NCBI GenBank assembly: GCA_007693945.1
Contig: RECP01000041.1
Location: 1 to 39,189 of the forward strand
DNA from: Spirochaetaceae bacterium
GTDB taxonomy: Bacteria; Spirochaetota; Spirochaetia; DSM-27196; PWMO01
DNA: 39,189 nucleotides
Direction: 5' to 3'
The translations under genes and the position numbers were made by a program. Numbering within the stretch: the stretch's first letter is position 1; every line of letters begins with the position of its first letter. The notes below the pieces were generated by a model. It saw nothing but the letters and a program-made list of their open reading frames with translations, had not been told where the DNA came from and did not search any database. Shown piece after piece: positions 28,220-36,488 of this stretch.

Positions 28220-28233
28220 TTTGATTAATCAAA
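28220..28233. promoter_or_regulatory. Candidate MntR/TroR operator
   Basis: TTTGATTAATCAAA is a perfect 14-bp palindrome that begins at the base after the -10 and covers the start site. Its size and AT-rich symmetry suit a DtxR-family repressor, and such a regulator is encoded at the end of this operon. Repression by blocking the start region when metal is plentiful is inferred. Confidence 0.65.
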
Positions 28234-28269
28234 TATATGAATATGAATGCTAAACATTGGGGGTTTTGC

Positions 28270-29253
28270 ATGAGAAACAGAGGTGCGGCACTTCTTCTGC
28301 TGGCGCTGTCAATCGCGGTATCGCTGTCGGCAGGGGGTGCGGCTGAACCCGAGCTTGTCGCTCTGGAAACAAGCTATCCGCTTGACGTGGTTGCAACCAC
28401 CGGAATGGTGGGCGACGTCGTTCGCCAGGTTGCAGGGCACAACGGACAGGTCCATGTGCTGATGGGTGAGGAGGTCGATCCACACCTCTACCGTCCGACG
28501 CGCGCCGATATCGCGCGTATGCAGCGAGCCGACATAATCTTCTACAACGGCCTGCATCTGGAGGGCCGCATGGGAGACACGCTTGTACAGCTTGCGCGCC
28601 GCAGACCGGTCTATGCGATCACCGAGCTGGTTGATGAGGCCATCCTGCTGGACGACGATGAGTATGAGGGAGCGTTCGATCCGCACCTGTGGATGGATGT
28701 GCGGCTGTGGATGAAGGCGGTGGAGGTGGTGGTTACGGCGCTGTCTGAACTCGATCCGGCCGGAGCTGAGGAGTACCGCGTCAATGCCGACAGCTATGTG
28801 GCCGAACTCGCGGAGCTGGACGCCTACGTCCGCCAGATCATGGCAACGATTCCGCGCGGTCGGCGCGTACTGGTAACTGCGCACGACGCCTTCGGCTACT
28901 TCGGAAAGGCGTACGATATCGAAGTCATCGGGGTTCAGGGCATAAGTACCGAGAGTGAAGCCGGGCTCGAAGAGATCAACAGCCTTGTAGCCTACATCGT
29001 AGACACCGGCGTTTCGGCAGTCTTCGCTGAAACTACAGTCCCCGATCGCGCGCTGACGGCGGTGATCGAAGGAGCTGCGGCGCGCGGGCAGCAGGTACGG
29101 ATCGGCGGTGAACTGTTTTCCGATGCCATGGGGCCTGCGGGGAGCTACGAGGGGACCTACGTCGGCATGATCGATCACAACGCTACGACTATTGTGCGCG
29201 CCCTCGGCGGCGTCGCGCCCGAAGGTGGTTTTCGCGGCAGGCTGTCGCGTTGA
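28270..29253 (+). CDS. troA: Metal ABC transporter substrate-binding protein (TroA/ZnuA family)
   Basis: The 327-residue secreted cluster A-I binding protein captures Mn, Zn or Fe. A signal peptide (residues 1-24, MRNRGAALLLLALSIAVSLSAGGA) has no lipobox Cys. Metal ligands are the His in EVDPHLYRPT, the His in AFDPHLWMD, the His in LVTAHDAFGYFGKAY and the Asp in LFSDAMGP. There is no His-rich Zn loop; the short acidic DDDEYEGAFD loop is present, so Mn or Fe is as likely as Zn. I start at ATG 28270 behind GGGGG; an ATG at 28237 is also in frame. It is the first gene of the metal operon. Confidence 0.92.
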   Translation: MRNRGAALLLLALSIAVSLSAGGAAEPELVALETSYPLDVVATTGMVGDVVRQVAGHNGQVHVLMGEEVDPHLYRPTRADIARMQRADIIFYNGLHLEGRMGDTLVQLARRRPVYAITELVDEAILLDDDEYEGAFDPHLWMDVRLWMKAVEVVVTALSELDPAGAEEYRVNADSYVAELAELDAYVRQIMATIPRGRRVLVTAHDAFGYFGKAYDIEVIGVQGISTESEAGLEEINSLVAYIVDTGVSAVFAETTVPDRALTAVIEGAAARGQQVRIGGELFSDAMGPAGSYEGTYVGMIDHNATTIVRALGGVAPEGGFRGRLSR

Positions 29254-29274
29254 GGCCGGGAGGCTATCCGTGAT

Positions 29275-30087
29275 ATGAGACTACAGACCCTGTCATTGCC
29301 GGAAGAGCGTTTCAAGCCGGCCACAGATCAGAAACCGGCGTTACACGTGCGAGACTTGACGGTGGCCTACGACCGCAAACCGGTTCTGTGGGACGTTGAT
29401 CTGGACGTTCCTCCGTCGCTGGTAGCCGGCATCGTGGGTCCCAACGGCGCCGGCAAGAGCACGCTGATAAAGGCCGTTCTGGATCTTGTTCCGCATGCCT
29501 CCGGCGTGGTCGAGATCTTCGGCAAGCCGTACCGCCGGCAGCGCAGGCTGGTCGGATACGTTCCCCAGCGCGAAAGCGTCGACTGGGACTATCCGATCAC
29601 GGCGCTGGAGTTGGTTGCCATGGGCCTGTACCGCAAGATCGGCTGGTGCAAACCGGTGACCGCGCCCCACCGCTGTCGGGCGCTCGAGGGCCTGGCCGAG
29701 GTCGGTATGGCCGCCCTGGCACACCGCCAGATCAGCCGGCTTTCGGGAGGGCAGCAGCAGCGGATCTTTCTGGCACGCGCACTGGTTCAGGATGCGCAGA
29801 TCTACTTCATGGATGAACCGTTTGCGGGTGTTGACGCTGCGACGGAGAAGGCAATCATCGCCATTCTGCAGAGGCTGCGTGAGCAGGGCAAGACCGTCTT
29901 TGTAGTACACCACGACCTGGAGTCCGTGCGCCACTACTTTGACTATCTGATCATGCTCAATATGCGCGTGGTTGCCGCCGGTCCGGTTGCCGATGTGTTT
30001 ACGTCGGAGAATCTCAGACGAACGTACGGTGGACGGCTGACCCTGCTGGACCGGGCGGTGGATGCAATCGGGCAGGGGACTCACTGA
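29275..30087 (+). CDS. troB: Metal ABC transporter ATPase
   Basis: The 270-residue ATPase starts with a 25-residue extension, then VRDLTVAYDRKPVLWDVDLDVP. Walker A is GPNGAGKS, VGYVPQRESVDWDYPITALELVAMG is the cluster-9 metal type, signature LSGGQQQRIFLARAL and Walker B IYFMDEPFAGVD are intact. It shares one base with troC (TGATG). Confidence 0.93.
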   Translation: MRLQTLSLPEERFKPATDQKPALHVRDLTVAYDRKPVLWDVDLDVPPSLVAGIVGPNGAGKSTLIKAVLDLVPHASGVVEIFGKPYRRQRRLVGYVPQRESVDWDYPITALELVAMGLYRKIGWCKPVTAPHRCRALEGLAEVGMAALAHRQISRLSGGQQQRIFLARALVQDAQIYFMDEPFAGVDAATEKAIIAILQRLREQGKTVFVVHHDLESVRHYFDYLIMLNMRVVAAGPVADVFTSENLRRTYGGRLTLLDRAVDAIGQGTH

Positions 30088-31421
30088 TGATCACCCAGCT
30101 GTTGCGCGTGCTCAGTCTGGCGGACTACAACACGCGTGTAGTGATGTTCGGTACGGTCACGTTGGGTATTGCCGGGGGCGTGGCAGGGGTATTCCTGTTG
30201 CTGCGCCGTCGGGCGCTGCTGGTGGACGCGGTGAGCCACGCCTCCCTGCCGGGGGTGGCGGCGGCGTTTCTGCTGGCCGTGACGCTGGGCGGCAGCGGAC
30301 GCAGTCTGCCTGTACTGATGCTGGGCGCGCTTGTCTCCGGGCTGCTGGGCATGGGGTGCGTAATAATCATCTCGCGCTTCACACGGCTTTCCCAGGATGC
30401 CGCGCTCGGGATTGTCCTGAGTGTCTTCTTCGGCTTTGGCGCGGCTCTGCTGGGTATCATTCAGAAGATGCGCGGCGCACAGGCTGCGGGCCTTGACGGA
30501 TTCATCTTCGGTAAGACCGCGTCTATGATCCGATCGGAGGCGCTTCTGATCGGAATCGCGGCTCTGGTCGTCATAGTTCTAACGGCGGTTCTGTTCAAGG
30601 AGTTGCGCCTCTTCACCTTTGATCCGGACTTTGCTGCCGGAGACGGCTGGCCGGTACAGCGGCTGGACCTGCTGCTGATGACTCTGGTGGTTGCGGTTAC
30701 CATTCTTGGTCTGCAGGCAGTCGGAATCATTCTGATCATTGCGATTCTTATTGTTCCCCCGGCGGCGGCACGCTTCTGGACCGACAACCTGCTGGTTATG
30801 GTGCTTCTGTCGGCACTGATCGGGGCTCTGGGCGCGTACTTCGGTACCGGCATCAGTGCGATCGCGCCGCGCTTGCCGGCCGGAGCCGTGATCGTGACAG
30901 TTCTGGGAGCCGCGTTCCTGTTCAGTCTGCTGTTCGGCAGCAGTCGGGGTGTTGTCCGGGCCGCGCTTTGGAGCCGGGCTGTGAATAGAAACACGCTGAG
31001 ACAGAATCTGCTGCGTGCGCTTTTCGAGTATGAGGAATCCGGTGTGCGACATGGCATGCAGGAACAGCTGCAGTACCTTCAAAGTGTGCGCGGCTGGACC
31101 GTGCGCGAGCTGCGGCGGGCAATTCGCATGCTGGCCCGTTCAGGGATGATCTATCACGTATCCGGGCAGCCGTGGAGATTCAGCGAGACAGGTAGCGGTG
31201 CGGCAATGCGCGTTACACGCAATCATCGTCTGTGGGAGGTCTATCTGCTCGAACACGCCGACGTGGCGCCCTCGCAGGTCGACCAGGGAGCTGACTTCAT
31301 AGAACACGTGCTGGGTGAGACGCTGGTCGCTGAACTCGAGGCTGCGCTGCCTCGATTCGGCAAGGCATTGCCGACCAGCGTGCACAGCCTCTCCAATGCG
31401 GATCACGGAGGTGGTGGATGA
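30087..31421 (+). CDS. troC: Metal ABC permease with C-terminal DtxR-like domain, TroC-type
   Basis: The 444-residue protein has an ABC-3 permease of about eight to nine helices in residues 1-290 (FLLLRRRALLVDAVSHASLPGVA is the family signature), then about 150 extra residues. That tail has a winged-helix pattern (LLRALFEYEESG ... VRELRRAIRMLARSGMIYHVSGQPWRFSETG) and a DtxR metal-binding/dimer helix set NHRLWEVYLLE...GADFIEH. The EH pair and the HRL..E residues match MntR/DtxR metal ligands. Ordinary TroC homologs are about 290 residues. So the permease may sense cytoplasmic metal itself. The tail ends Gly-rich. Confidence 0.9.
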   Translation: MITQLLRVLSLADYNTRVVMFGTVTLGIAGGVAGVFLLLRRRALLVDAVSHASLPGVAAAFLLAVTLGGSGRSLPVLMLGALVSGLLGMGCVIIISRFTRLSQDAALGIVLSVFFGFGAALLGIIQKMRGAQAAGLDGFIFGKTASMIRSEALLIGIAALVVIVLTAVLFKELRLFTFDPDFAAGDGWPVQRLDLLLMTLVVAVTILGLQAVGIILIIAILIVPPAAARFWTDNLLVMVLLSALIGALGAYFGTGISAIAPRLPAGAVIVTVLGAAFLFSLLFGSSRGVVRAALWSRAVNRNTLRQNLLRALFEYEESGVRHGMQEQLQYLQSVRGWTVRELRRAIRMLARSGMIYHVSGQPWRFSETGSGAAMRVTRNHRLWEVYLLEHADVAPSQVDQGADFIEHVLGETLVAELEAALPRFGKALPTSVHSLSNADHGGGG

Positions 31422-32734
31422 TCCTCTGGACGTCGCTTGATACCTGGATTGTGGTAGCCGGAGCGCTTGCGGGTGCCGCGTGTGCGCTGGTAGGCGCGTT
31501 TCTGGTGCTGCGCAAGACAAGCATGATGGGAGATGCCATCAGTCACGCTGTTCTGCCGGGGATCGCGATTGCCTTCATCATGACGGCCAGCCGTGCCGCG
31601 GGCGTGATGTTCATTGGAGCGGCGATTGTGGGCGTAATTACCGCGCTCCTGGTGGAGGTGGTGCGACGCTACGGCAAGCTCGAACACGGTGCGTCGATGG
31701 GTGTGGTCTTCACGGTGCTCTTTGCGGTCGGGTTGATTCTTATCGAGCGCGCTGCACGCCACGTCGACATCCATCCTGAACACGTACTGTACGGCGCGGT
31801 GGAGCTGGTGCCGCTGCACGTGGTCACTCTTGCCGGCTTCGAACTGCCGCGGGGCGTCGCGGTGCTGCTGGTGACGCTGATTGTCAATCTGACGGTCATC
31901 ACGGCGCTGTTCAAGGAACTGCGGCTGGCCACTTTTGATCCGGGGCTTGCCACAACACTGGGTATCAACGCCACCGCAATGCACTATCTGCTGATGACGC
32001 TGACCGCTCTGACGACCGTGGCGGCCTTCGAGGTCGTCGGCAGCATCCTGGTCATCGCGATGCTGATCGTACCCGGTGCTACCGCACATCTGCTGACCAG
32101 GCGCCTGCTGCCGTTTCTGGTGGTCAGTGTAGTGGTGGCCGTGATGGCCGCGTTTCTCGGACATATAGCGGCGATCGGGATACCGCCGTGGTTCGGGTTC
32201 GAAGACACCAGCAGTTCAGGTTCGATGGCAACGGTGCTCGGCTTGCTGTTCCTGCTGGCCTTTCTGGCTGCGCCCGAACAGGGCGTGATCGCACGCGGCT
32301 TGAACCTCGCCGGTTTGCGCCTGTCGATTGTCACCCAGGACGCTCTCGGTCTGTTGGCGCGTGCGGCTGAGGATCCGCAGAATCCCGATGCCGGCCTCTC
32401 TTTTGCTGACTTCTGTTTAGTCTCGCGTTCTCCGTTCACCGCCCGCGCTCCTGCGCTGACGGTGGCATTGCTGCTGTTGCGACTGCGTGGCCAGGTGTCG
32501 GCCTCCGGTAATCGCTACCGGTTGACTGCGCGCGGGCGTGCCGAAGCGCTGCGAGTTCTGCGTGCGCATCGGCTGTGGGAGCGGTTTTTCTACGACGACG
32601 GGCAGGTGGAACTGGATGAGCTGCATGCCGCGGCAGATTTGCTGGAGCACTACACTGACGCCGGTTTGCGCAACGCACTCGCGGAACGTTTTGCCGGTCA
32701 GTCAACCGATCCCCGCGGCAGGAGGATACCGTAA
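31418..32734 (+). CDS. troD: Metal ABC permease with C-terminal DtxR-like domain, TroD-type
   Basis: The 438-residue second permease overlaps troC by four bases. Residues 1-290 are an ABC-3 permease (FLVLRKTSMMGDAISHAVLPGIA). Residues 300-438 repeat the DtxR-like layout: a helical region ending in a wing (GQVSASGNRYRLTARGRAEALRVLR), then AHRLWERFFYDDGQVELDELHAAADLLEH. Metal-ligand-like His, Glu and the EH pair persist; an Asp occupies the place three residues before the EH. The helix-turn-helix core is less regular than in troC. Both pore subunits thus carry a sensor-like tail. Confidence 0.9.
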   Translation: MILWTSLDTWIVVAGALAGAACALVGAFLVLRKTSMMGDAISHAVLPGIAIAFIMTASRAAGVMFIGAAIVGVITALLVEVVRRYGKLEHGASMGVVFTVLFAVGLILIERAARHVDIHPEHVLYGAVELVPLHVVTLAGFELPRGVAVLLVTLIVNLTVITALFKELRLATFDPGLATTLGINATAMHYLLMTLTALTTVAAFEVVGSILVIAMLIVPGATAHLLTRRLLPFLVVSVVVAVMAAFLGHIAAIGIPPWFGFEDTSSSGSMATVLGLLFLLAFLAAPEQGVIARGLNLAGLRLSIVTQDALGLLARAAEDPQNPDAGLSFADFCLVSRSPFTARAPALTVALLLLRLRGQVSASGNRYRLTARGRAEALRVLRAHRLWERFFYDDGQVELDELHAAADLLEHYTDAGLRNALAERFAGQSTDPRGRRIP

Positions 32735-32864
32735 TGAGTTGCGGGAGCCCGGCACCGGGGGAGGCGATGCAGCTCCGCCACGGAAGCGGTGACTGTCGAA
32801 ACGGCGCTTGCTCTGCAGGCCGGCGGACGGTATCATGGAGCCAATCGGACGGCGAGGTACTCGC

Positions 32865-33563
32865 ATGGCGACCAGCACGGTAGAGCAGTACATCAAGACC
32901 ATTTACCAGCAGGAAGAACGTGCGCCAGGCAGCGTGGTGCAGATGAAGCAGTTGTCCGATGCAATGGCCGTTACGCCGGGAACGGCGACCGCCATGGTGA
33001 AGCATCTGGCGGACCGTGTACTGGTATCCTACGTGCCGCGCAAGGGCGTTGTGCTGACAGCCAAGGGCAGACGACTTGCCCTGACAATGGTGCGCCGCCA
33101 CCGCTTGATCGAGACCTTTCTGGAACAGGTGTTGGGGTACGATTGGGCCGAGGTTCACGAGGATGCCGAACGTCTCGAGCATGCGGTGACGGACAAGTTC
33201 ATCCAGCGTATCGATGCCTATCTGGGGCACCCGGACGCTGATCCGCACGGCGATCCAATCCCCAGCGAGTCGGGTTTGATCGAGCGACGTAGTTCAATTC
33301 CGCTTAACCATTGCGACTCGGGGGACTCGGTGCGGATAGCACGACTGCAGAACGACGATCCGGCGTTCCTGCTGATGATGAAGGAGCATCGGCTCGTCCC
33401 GGGCGAGTCGTTCATGGTGACCGATATCAACCGGACCGCCGGAACGGTTACCGTGCTGCACGAAGAAGCCTTTTCATCGTTCACGCTCGGGATGGAAAAC
33501 GGCAGTCGGATCCTGGTAGAGGTACGGTCCTTACCGGACCGAACCGTGACGCCGAGTCTCTGA
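32865..33563 (+). CDS. mntR: DtxR-family metal-dependent regulator (MntR/TroR-like)
   Basis: The 232-residue regulator has a winged helix (residues 1-70), the metal/dimer domain (RRHRLIETFLEQVLGYDWAEVHEDAERLEHAV) and a C-terminal SH3-like FeoA-type domain (residues 150-232). At the MntR Asp8 position it has Gln8, while the Glu equivalent to MntR Glu99 is kept, so metal choice is mixed between Mn and Fe types. GAGG lies upstream of the ATG at 32865. It follows troD by 130 bases and likely represses the operon promoter at 28191. Its 3' end overlaps yyaL by 33 bases. Confidence 0.9.
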   Translation: MATSTVEQYIKTIYQQEERAPGSVVQMKQLSDAMAVTPGTATAMVKHLADRVLVSYVPRKGVVLTAKGRRLALTMVRRHRLIETFLEQVLGYDWAEVHEDAERLEHAVTDKFIQRIDAYLGHPDADPHGDPIPSESGLIERRSSIPLNHCDSGDSVRIARLQNDDPAFLLMMKEHRLVPGESFMVTDINRTAGTVTVLHEEAFSSFTLGMENGSRILVEVRSLPDRTVTPSL

Positions 33564-35429
33564 CGCGTGCGGCAGTCCCGGTGTACACACGCCGTGAAGG
33601 CAGTGATTCTGCACGTCACCATCGGTTTGCACGACGTTGCACGGCAGCCTGTCCCAGTTGACAGGGCCGGGAGACTGTACCGTCCATACGTAGCCGCGGG
33701 TGTGCAACGCGGCCAGCGAACGAAAATCGCCGGTCAGTGGTGTACCGAAGCTCACTGGAGGGTACTCACGACCGAGTACCATCAGCGAGCGCGCCCGGGC
33801 AAACTCGGCCAGTGCCGAGGCCGACGGTACGGGGCTGTCGAACGCGTCGGCAGGTACCTTGAAGAAATCGCGCTCATCGGCGCTGATCCAGCCTGCGTCG
33901 TCACTGAATCGGCTCAAGCCGCGCAACAGCTGCTCGATGAGGTCGGCGTCTTCGCGCCGGTCTTCATGGCAGCAGGAGAGAAACAGCAACAGTGCCGCGT
34001 GATCCTCCAGAAAGCGCCCGGCAAGCGCGTGATCATCGAGGGTGCCGTGTAGTACGGTTCCGTCTTCGGCCACGTGACGCCGGACCAGGGAAGCGCGCAG
34101 CGTCGACGCCATAGCGTGAGCCGTGCGAGCCGTCCGGCGGTCCTGCACGAGCAGACGTGAAGCGTTCAGCAGCCCCACGCCGGCCAGGGCGTTCCAGGAG
34201 GTCAGTTTTTTACGGTCCGTGAAGGGCTGCAACCGGCGGCGGCGGGCCAGCAGCAGCTTGCGGCAGCCGGACACCAGATGCGTGTCCGTGCCGCTTGCGG
34301 CGGAATCCGTAAGGGTCCGTACGAGGTGGATCTTGCCTTCAAAATTCCCCCCTTGCGGCAGTTCGAAGTGCGCTTCAAGCGCGCGAAACTCTTCGCCGGT
34401 CAGCAGTTGAGCCAACTCATCGCGACTCCAGAGATAGGTGGCGCCCTCCTGATGGTCTGTGTCGGCATCATGTGCCGCGCAGAGCAGACCATCGTCCAGA
34501 AAGGTTTCCTGGAGGCAGCGGACTATGTCGCCCGCAGTTGTTTCCCAGGCCGGTTGATTCAGTACGCGGGCGGCCAGCGCATACACCCACAGCAGCATGG
34601 CCTGGTCGTAGAGCATCTTCTCGAAGTGCGGAACGGTCCAGCGGCGGTCAACACAGTAGCGGTAGAATCCGCCTTGCAGGTGATCGTGGAGCCCGCGCAG
34701 CATCATTGTATCCAGCGTGGTGTGCACAAACGGAATCAGCGATTCAGCTCCCGGCGTTCCGTCGGCGATCCGAAACAGCGCGTAGAGCAGCGTGGAGTGC
34801 GGCGGAAACTTCTGCTCTCCTTGAAGCCCTCCGTGCGCGGTATCGTGGCTTTGGCGTATCGTGCCGTCAATGACTGAGATTCTGTGTTCGTCACTGCCGT
34901 TGTCGGCGGGTGAGGACTGCCGCTGCAGCGCCGCGTGCTGCAGCGAGTCCTTCTTGCGGTTGTAGAACGCTTTGACTCGCTGCAGGATATCGAGGAACCC
35001 CGGGCGCCCGAACCGGGGCTGCGGAGCGGCATAGGTCATGGCGAAGAACGGCCTGAGGTCGGGGGAAAGGAAGACGTTCAAAGGCCAACCACCGGCCCCG
35101 GTTGTCTCTACCAGGAAGCTCATCATGTATTGGTCAATATCCGGGCGTTCCTCGCGATCGACTTTTATCGGCATGAAGTAACGGTTCAGATATGCGGCAC
35201 TCTCGGAGTCGGAGAAACTGTCTGCCGCCATGACGTGGCACCAGTGGCAGGTCGAGTAACCTACTGAAACCAGCAGAATAAGGTCGTGCCGCCGTGCGTG
35301 CTGCAGCGCTGTCTGGCTCCACTCCTGCCAGTGTACCGGGTTTTCCGCGTGGCTGCGCAGGTACGGCGAAACAGCCCGGTCGAGATTGTTGCGGTCAAAC
35401 TGGAGGTTGGTCTGTTTTTTCTGACTCAT
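33531..35429 (-). CDS. yyaL: YyaL/SSP411-type thioredoxin-domain protein
   Basis: The 632-residue protein has an N-terminal thioredoxin-like DUF255 domain with SVGYSTCHWCHVM (C61, C64) and PIKVDREERPDIDQYMMSFLVETTGAGGWPLNVFLSPD, then an alpha/alpha-toroid region resembling N-acylglucosamine epimerase folds. Family function is unknown; a redox or sugar-related role has been suggested. The ATG at 35429 lies in a weak ribosome context. Its 3' end is antisense to the last 33 bases of mntR. Confidence 0.92.
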   Translation of the reverse strand: MSQKKQTNLQFDRNNLDRAVSPYLRSHAENPVHWQEWSQTALQHARRHDLILLVSVGYSTCHWCHVMAADSFSDSESAAYLNRYFMPIKVDREERPDIDQYMMSFLVETTGAGGWPLNVFLSPDLRPFFAMTYAAPQPRFGRPGFLDILQRVKAFYNRKKDSLQHAALQRQSSPADNGSDEHRISVIDGTIRQSHDTAHGGLQGEQKFPPHSTLLYALFRIADGTPGAESLIPFVHTTLDTMMLRGLHDHLQGGFYRYCVDRRWTVPHFEKMLYDQAMLLWVYALAARVLNQPAWETTAGDIVRCLQETFLDDGLLCAAHDADTDHQEGATYLWSRDELAQLLTGEEFRALEAHFELPQGGNFEGKIHLVRTLTDSAASGTDTHLVSGCRKLLLARRRRLQPFTDRKKLTSWNALAGVGLLNASRLLVQDRRTARTAHAMASTLRASLVRRHVAEDGTVLHGTLDDHALAGRFLEDHAALLLFLSCCHEDRREDADLIEQLLRGLSRFSDDAGWISADERDFFKVPADAFDSPVPSASALAEFARARSLMVLGREYPPVSFGTPLTGDFRSLAALHTRGYVWTVQSPGPVNWDRLPCNVVQTDGDVQNHCLHGVCTPGLPHASETRRHGSVR

Positions 35430-35657
35430 GCACTCAAGATACCAAAAAAAACACTGATGCCAAAACCGTTCTTTGGCACGTTAAGGTATTCGCATTTTGG
35501 CCGCACGGAGTCGGTTGGCATAGTATGGCTGCGGAGACGCTCCGGGGGGCACTCCCGGCCCGGCGCCTGGCTTGGCTGCTGCAGACAGACAGCCCAGGGC
35601 GCCCGTGACACTAGACGGTCAGGATGCGAGCTGCTGTCGCACGTCGCCTATCTGATC
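35430..35657. other. Non-coding 228-base gap upstream of yyaL
   Basis: It holds an A-run of eight, an inverted repeat TGCCAAA (35458-35464)/TTTGGCA (35472-35478), and a GC-rich potential hairpin built on GGCGCC (35562-35567) and GGCGCC (35598-35603) downstream of the YcgQ-type gene. On the minus strand TTGGCA and TATCTT, 16 bases apart, form a possible yyaL promoter whose start would be at or very near the ATG. No RNA gene or ORF is supported. Confidence 0.4.
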
Positions 35658-36488
35658 TCAGAAAGGAAAGACGTACTCAAACTCCGGTGCCTCGATCGGG
35701 CGGATTTCGCGTACGCGCAGCAGCGGGATCGCGGTGGCTCCGTTGCCGGCGGTGAACAGGGTCGTCTCGACGACCGCCTCGATTTCGACCCATTGTCCTG
35801 TTCGTGGCACGGAGGCCCGATCCGACTCCGCCAGCAGCGGCAGCAGACTGGCGTCGAGGGTGCAGCACCACAGCAAGCGGCGGGCGAGGTAGAATCGGTT
35901 GCCGGGGAAAGAGGGCTCGCGCCCCGCGAAGCCGCGTACCACCACGGTGCGCCCTTCAAACAGGTGGGGCTGCTCGTAGAGCAAGGAGTAGTAGCGAAAG
36001 TAGAGCTCATCGTCGAAGTACACGGTCTGCAGATCCGTGATCGAGGGGTCTTCCTCGCGCGTAGAGATTTCGCGCGGGACGGCCGGCGGCGCTTGCGTGC
36101 CGGCGGTACGCGGGCTGCGAAGCTGCAACGCTGACGATGACCAGGCCGGTACGGCTGCCGGAAAACCGTCGGACGTAAATGCGGATGCTTCATGCCCCGC
36201 GAAAACGGACGCCGGAGGCCCGCTGTAGAGGGCTCCGAGCGCCACAAACGCCAACGGAAACAGAAAGACTATGAAACCGTGCTGCGGGTCGGCCAACAGT
36301 GTCGCAGGACCAATCAGGCGCAGCGCGCCGGCGGTTCCCAGAACGCCGGCCGATATCACCACCGCGACCACCAGGTTTTGTTCCACGAAGCGCGCAAGCA
36401 GTCCGCTGAGTGCGGTCGCAAGGAGCAGAATGAAGTAGGCCAGCAGTATGCCGGCCCAGATACGCTGCCGCAACAATCCGTCGTTCAC
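35658..36488 (-). CDS. YcgQ-type (TIGR03943/DUF1980) membrane protein
   Basis: The 276-residue protein starts at GTG 36488 in a GTGA overlap with the upstream permease gene and behind GGGAG. Four hydrophobic segments occupy roughly residues 8-95, then a Ser/Pro/Ala-rich linker and a soluble C-terminal domain. FYLARRLLWCCTLDASLLPLL fits the conserved CC-x-DA core of the family, and the flanking EGRTVVVRGF and GQWVEIEAVVE are OB-like strands. Members pair with DUF318-type permeases; the transported species is unknown, with zinc suspected in some lineages. Confidence 0.72.
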   Translation of the reverse strand: MNDGLLRQRIWAGILLAYFILLLATALSGLLARFVEQNLVVAVVISAGVLGTAGALRLIGPATLLADPQHGFIVFLFPLAFVALGALYSGPPASVFAGHEASAFTSDGFPAAVPAWSSSALQLRSPRTAGTQAPPAVPREISTREEDPSITDLQTVYFDDELYFRYYSLLYEQPHLFEGRTVVVRGFAGREPSFPGNRFYLARRLLWCCTLDASLLPLLAESDRASVPRTGQWVEIEAVVETTLFTAGNGATAIPLLRVREIRPIEAPEFEYVFPF

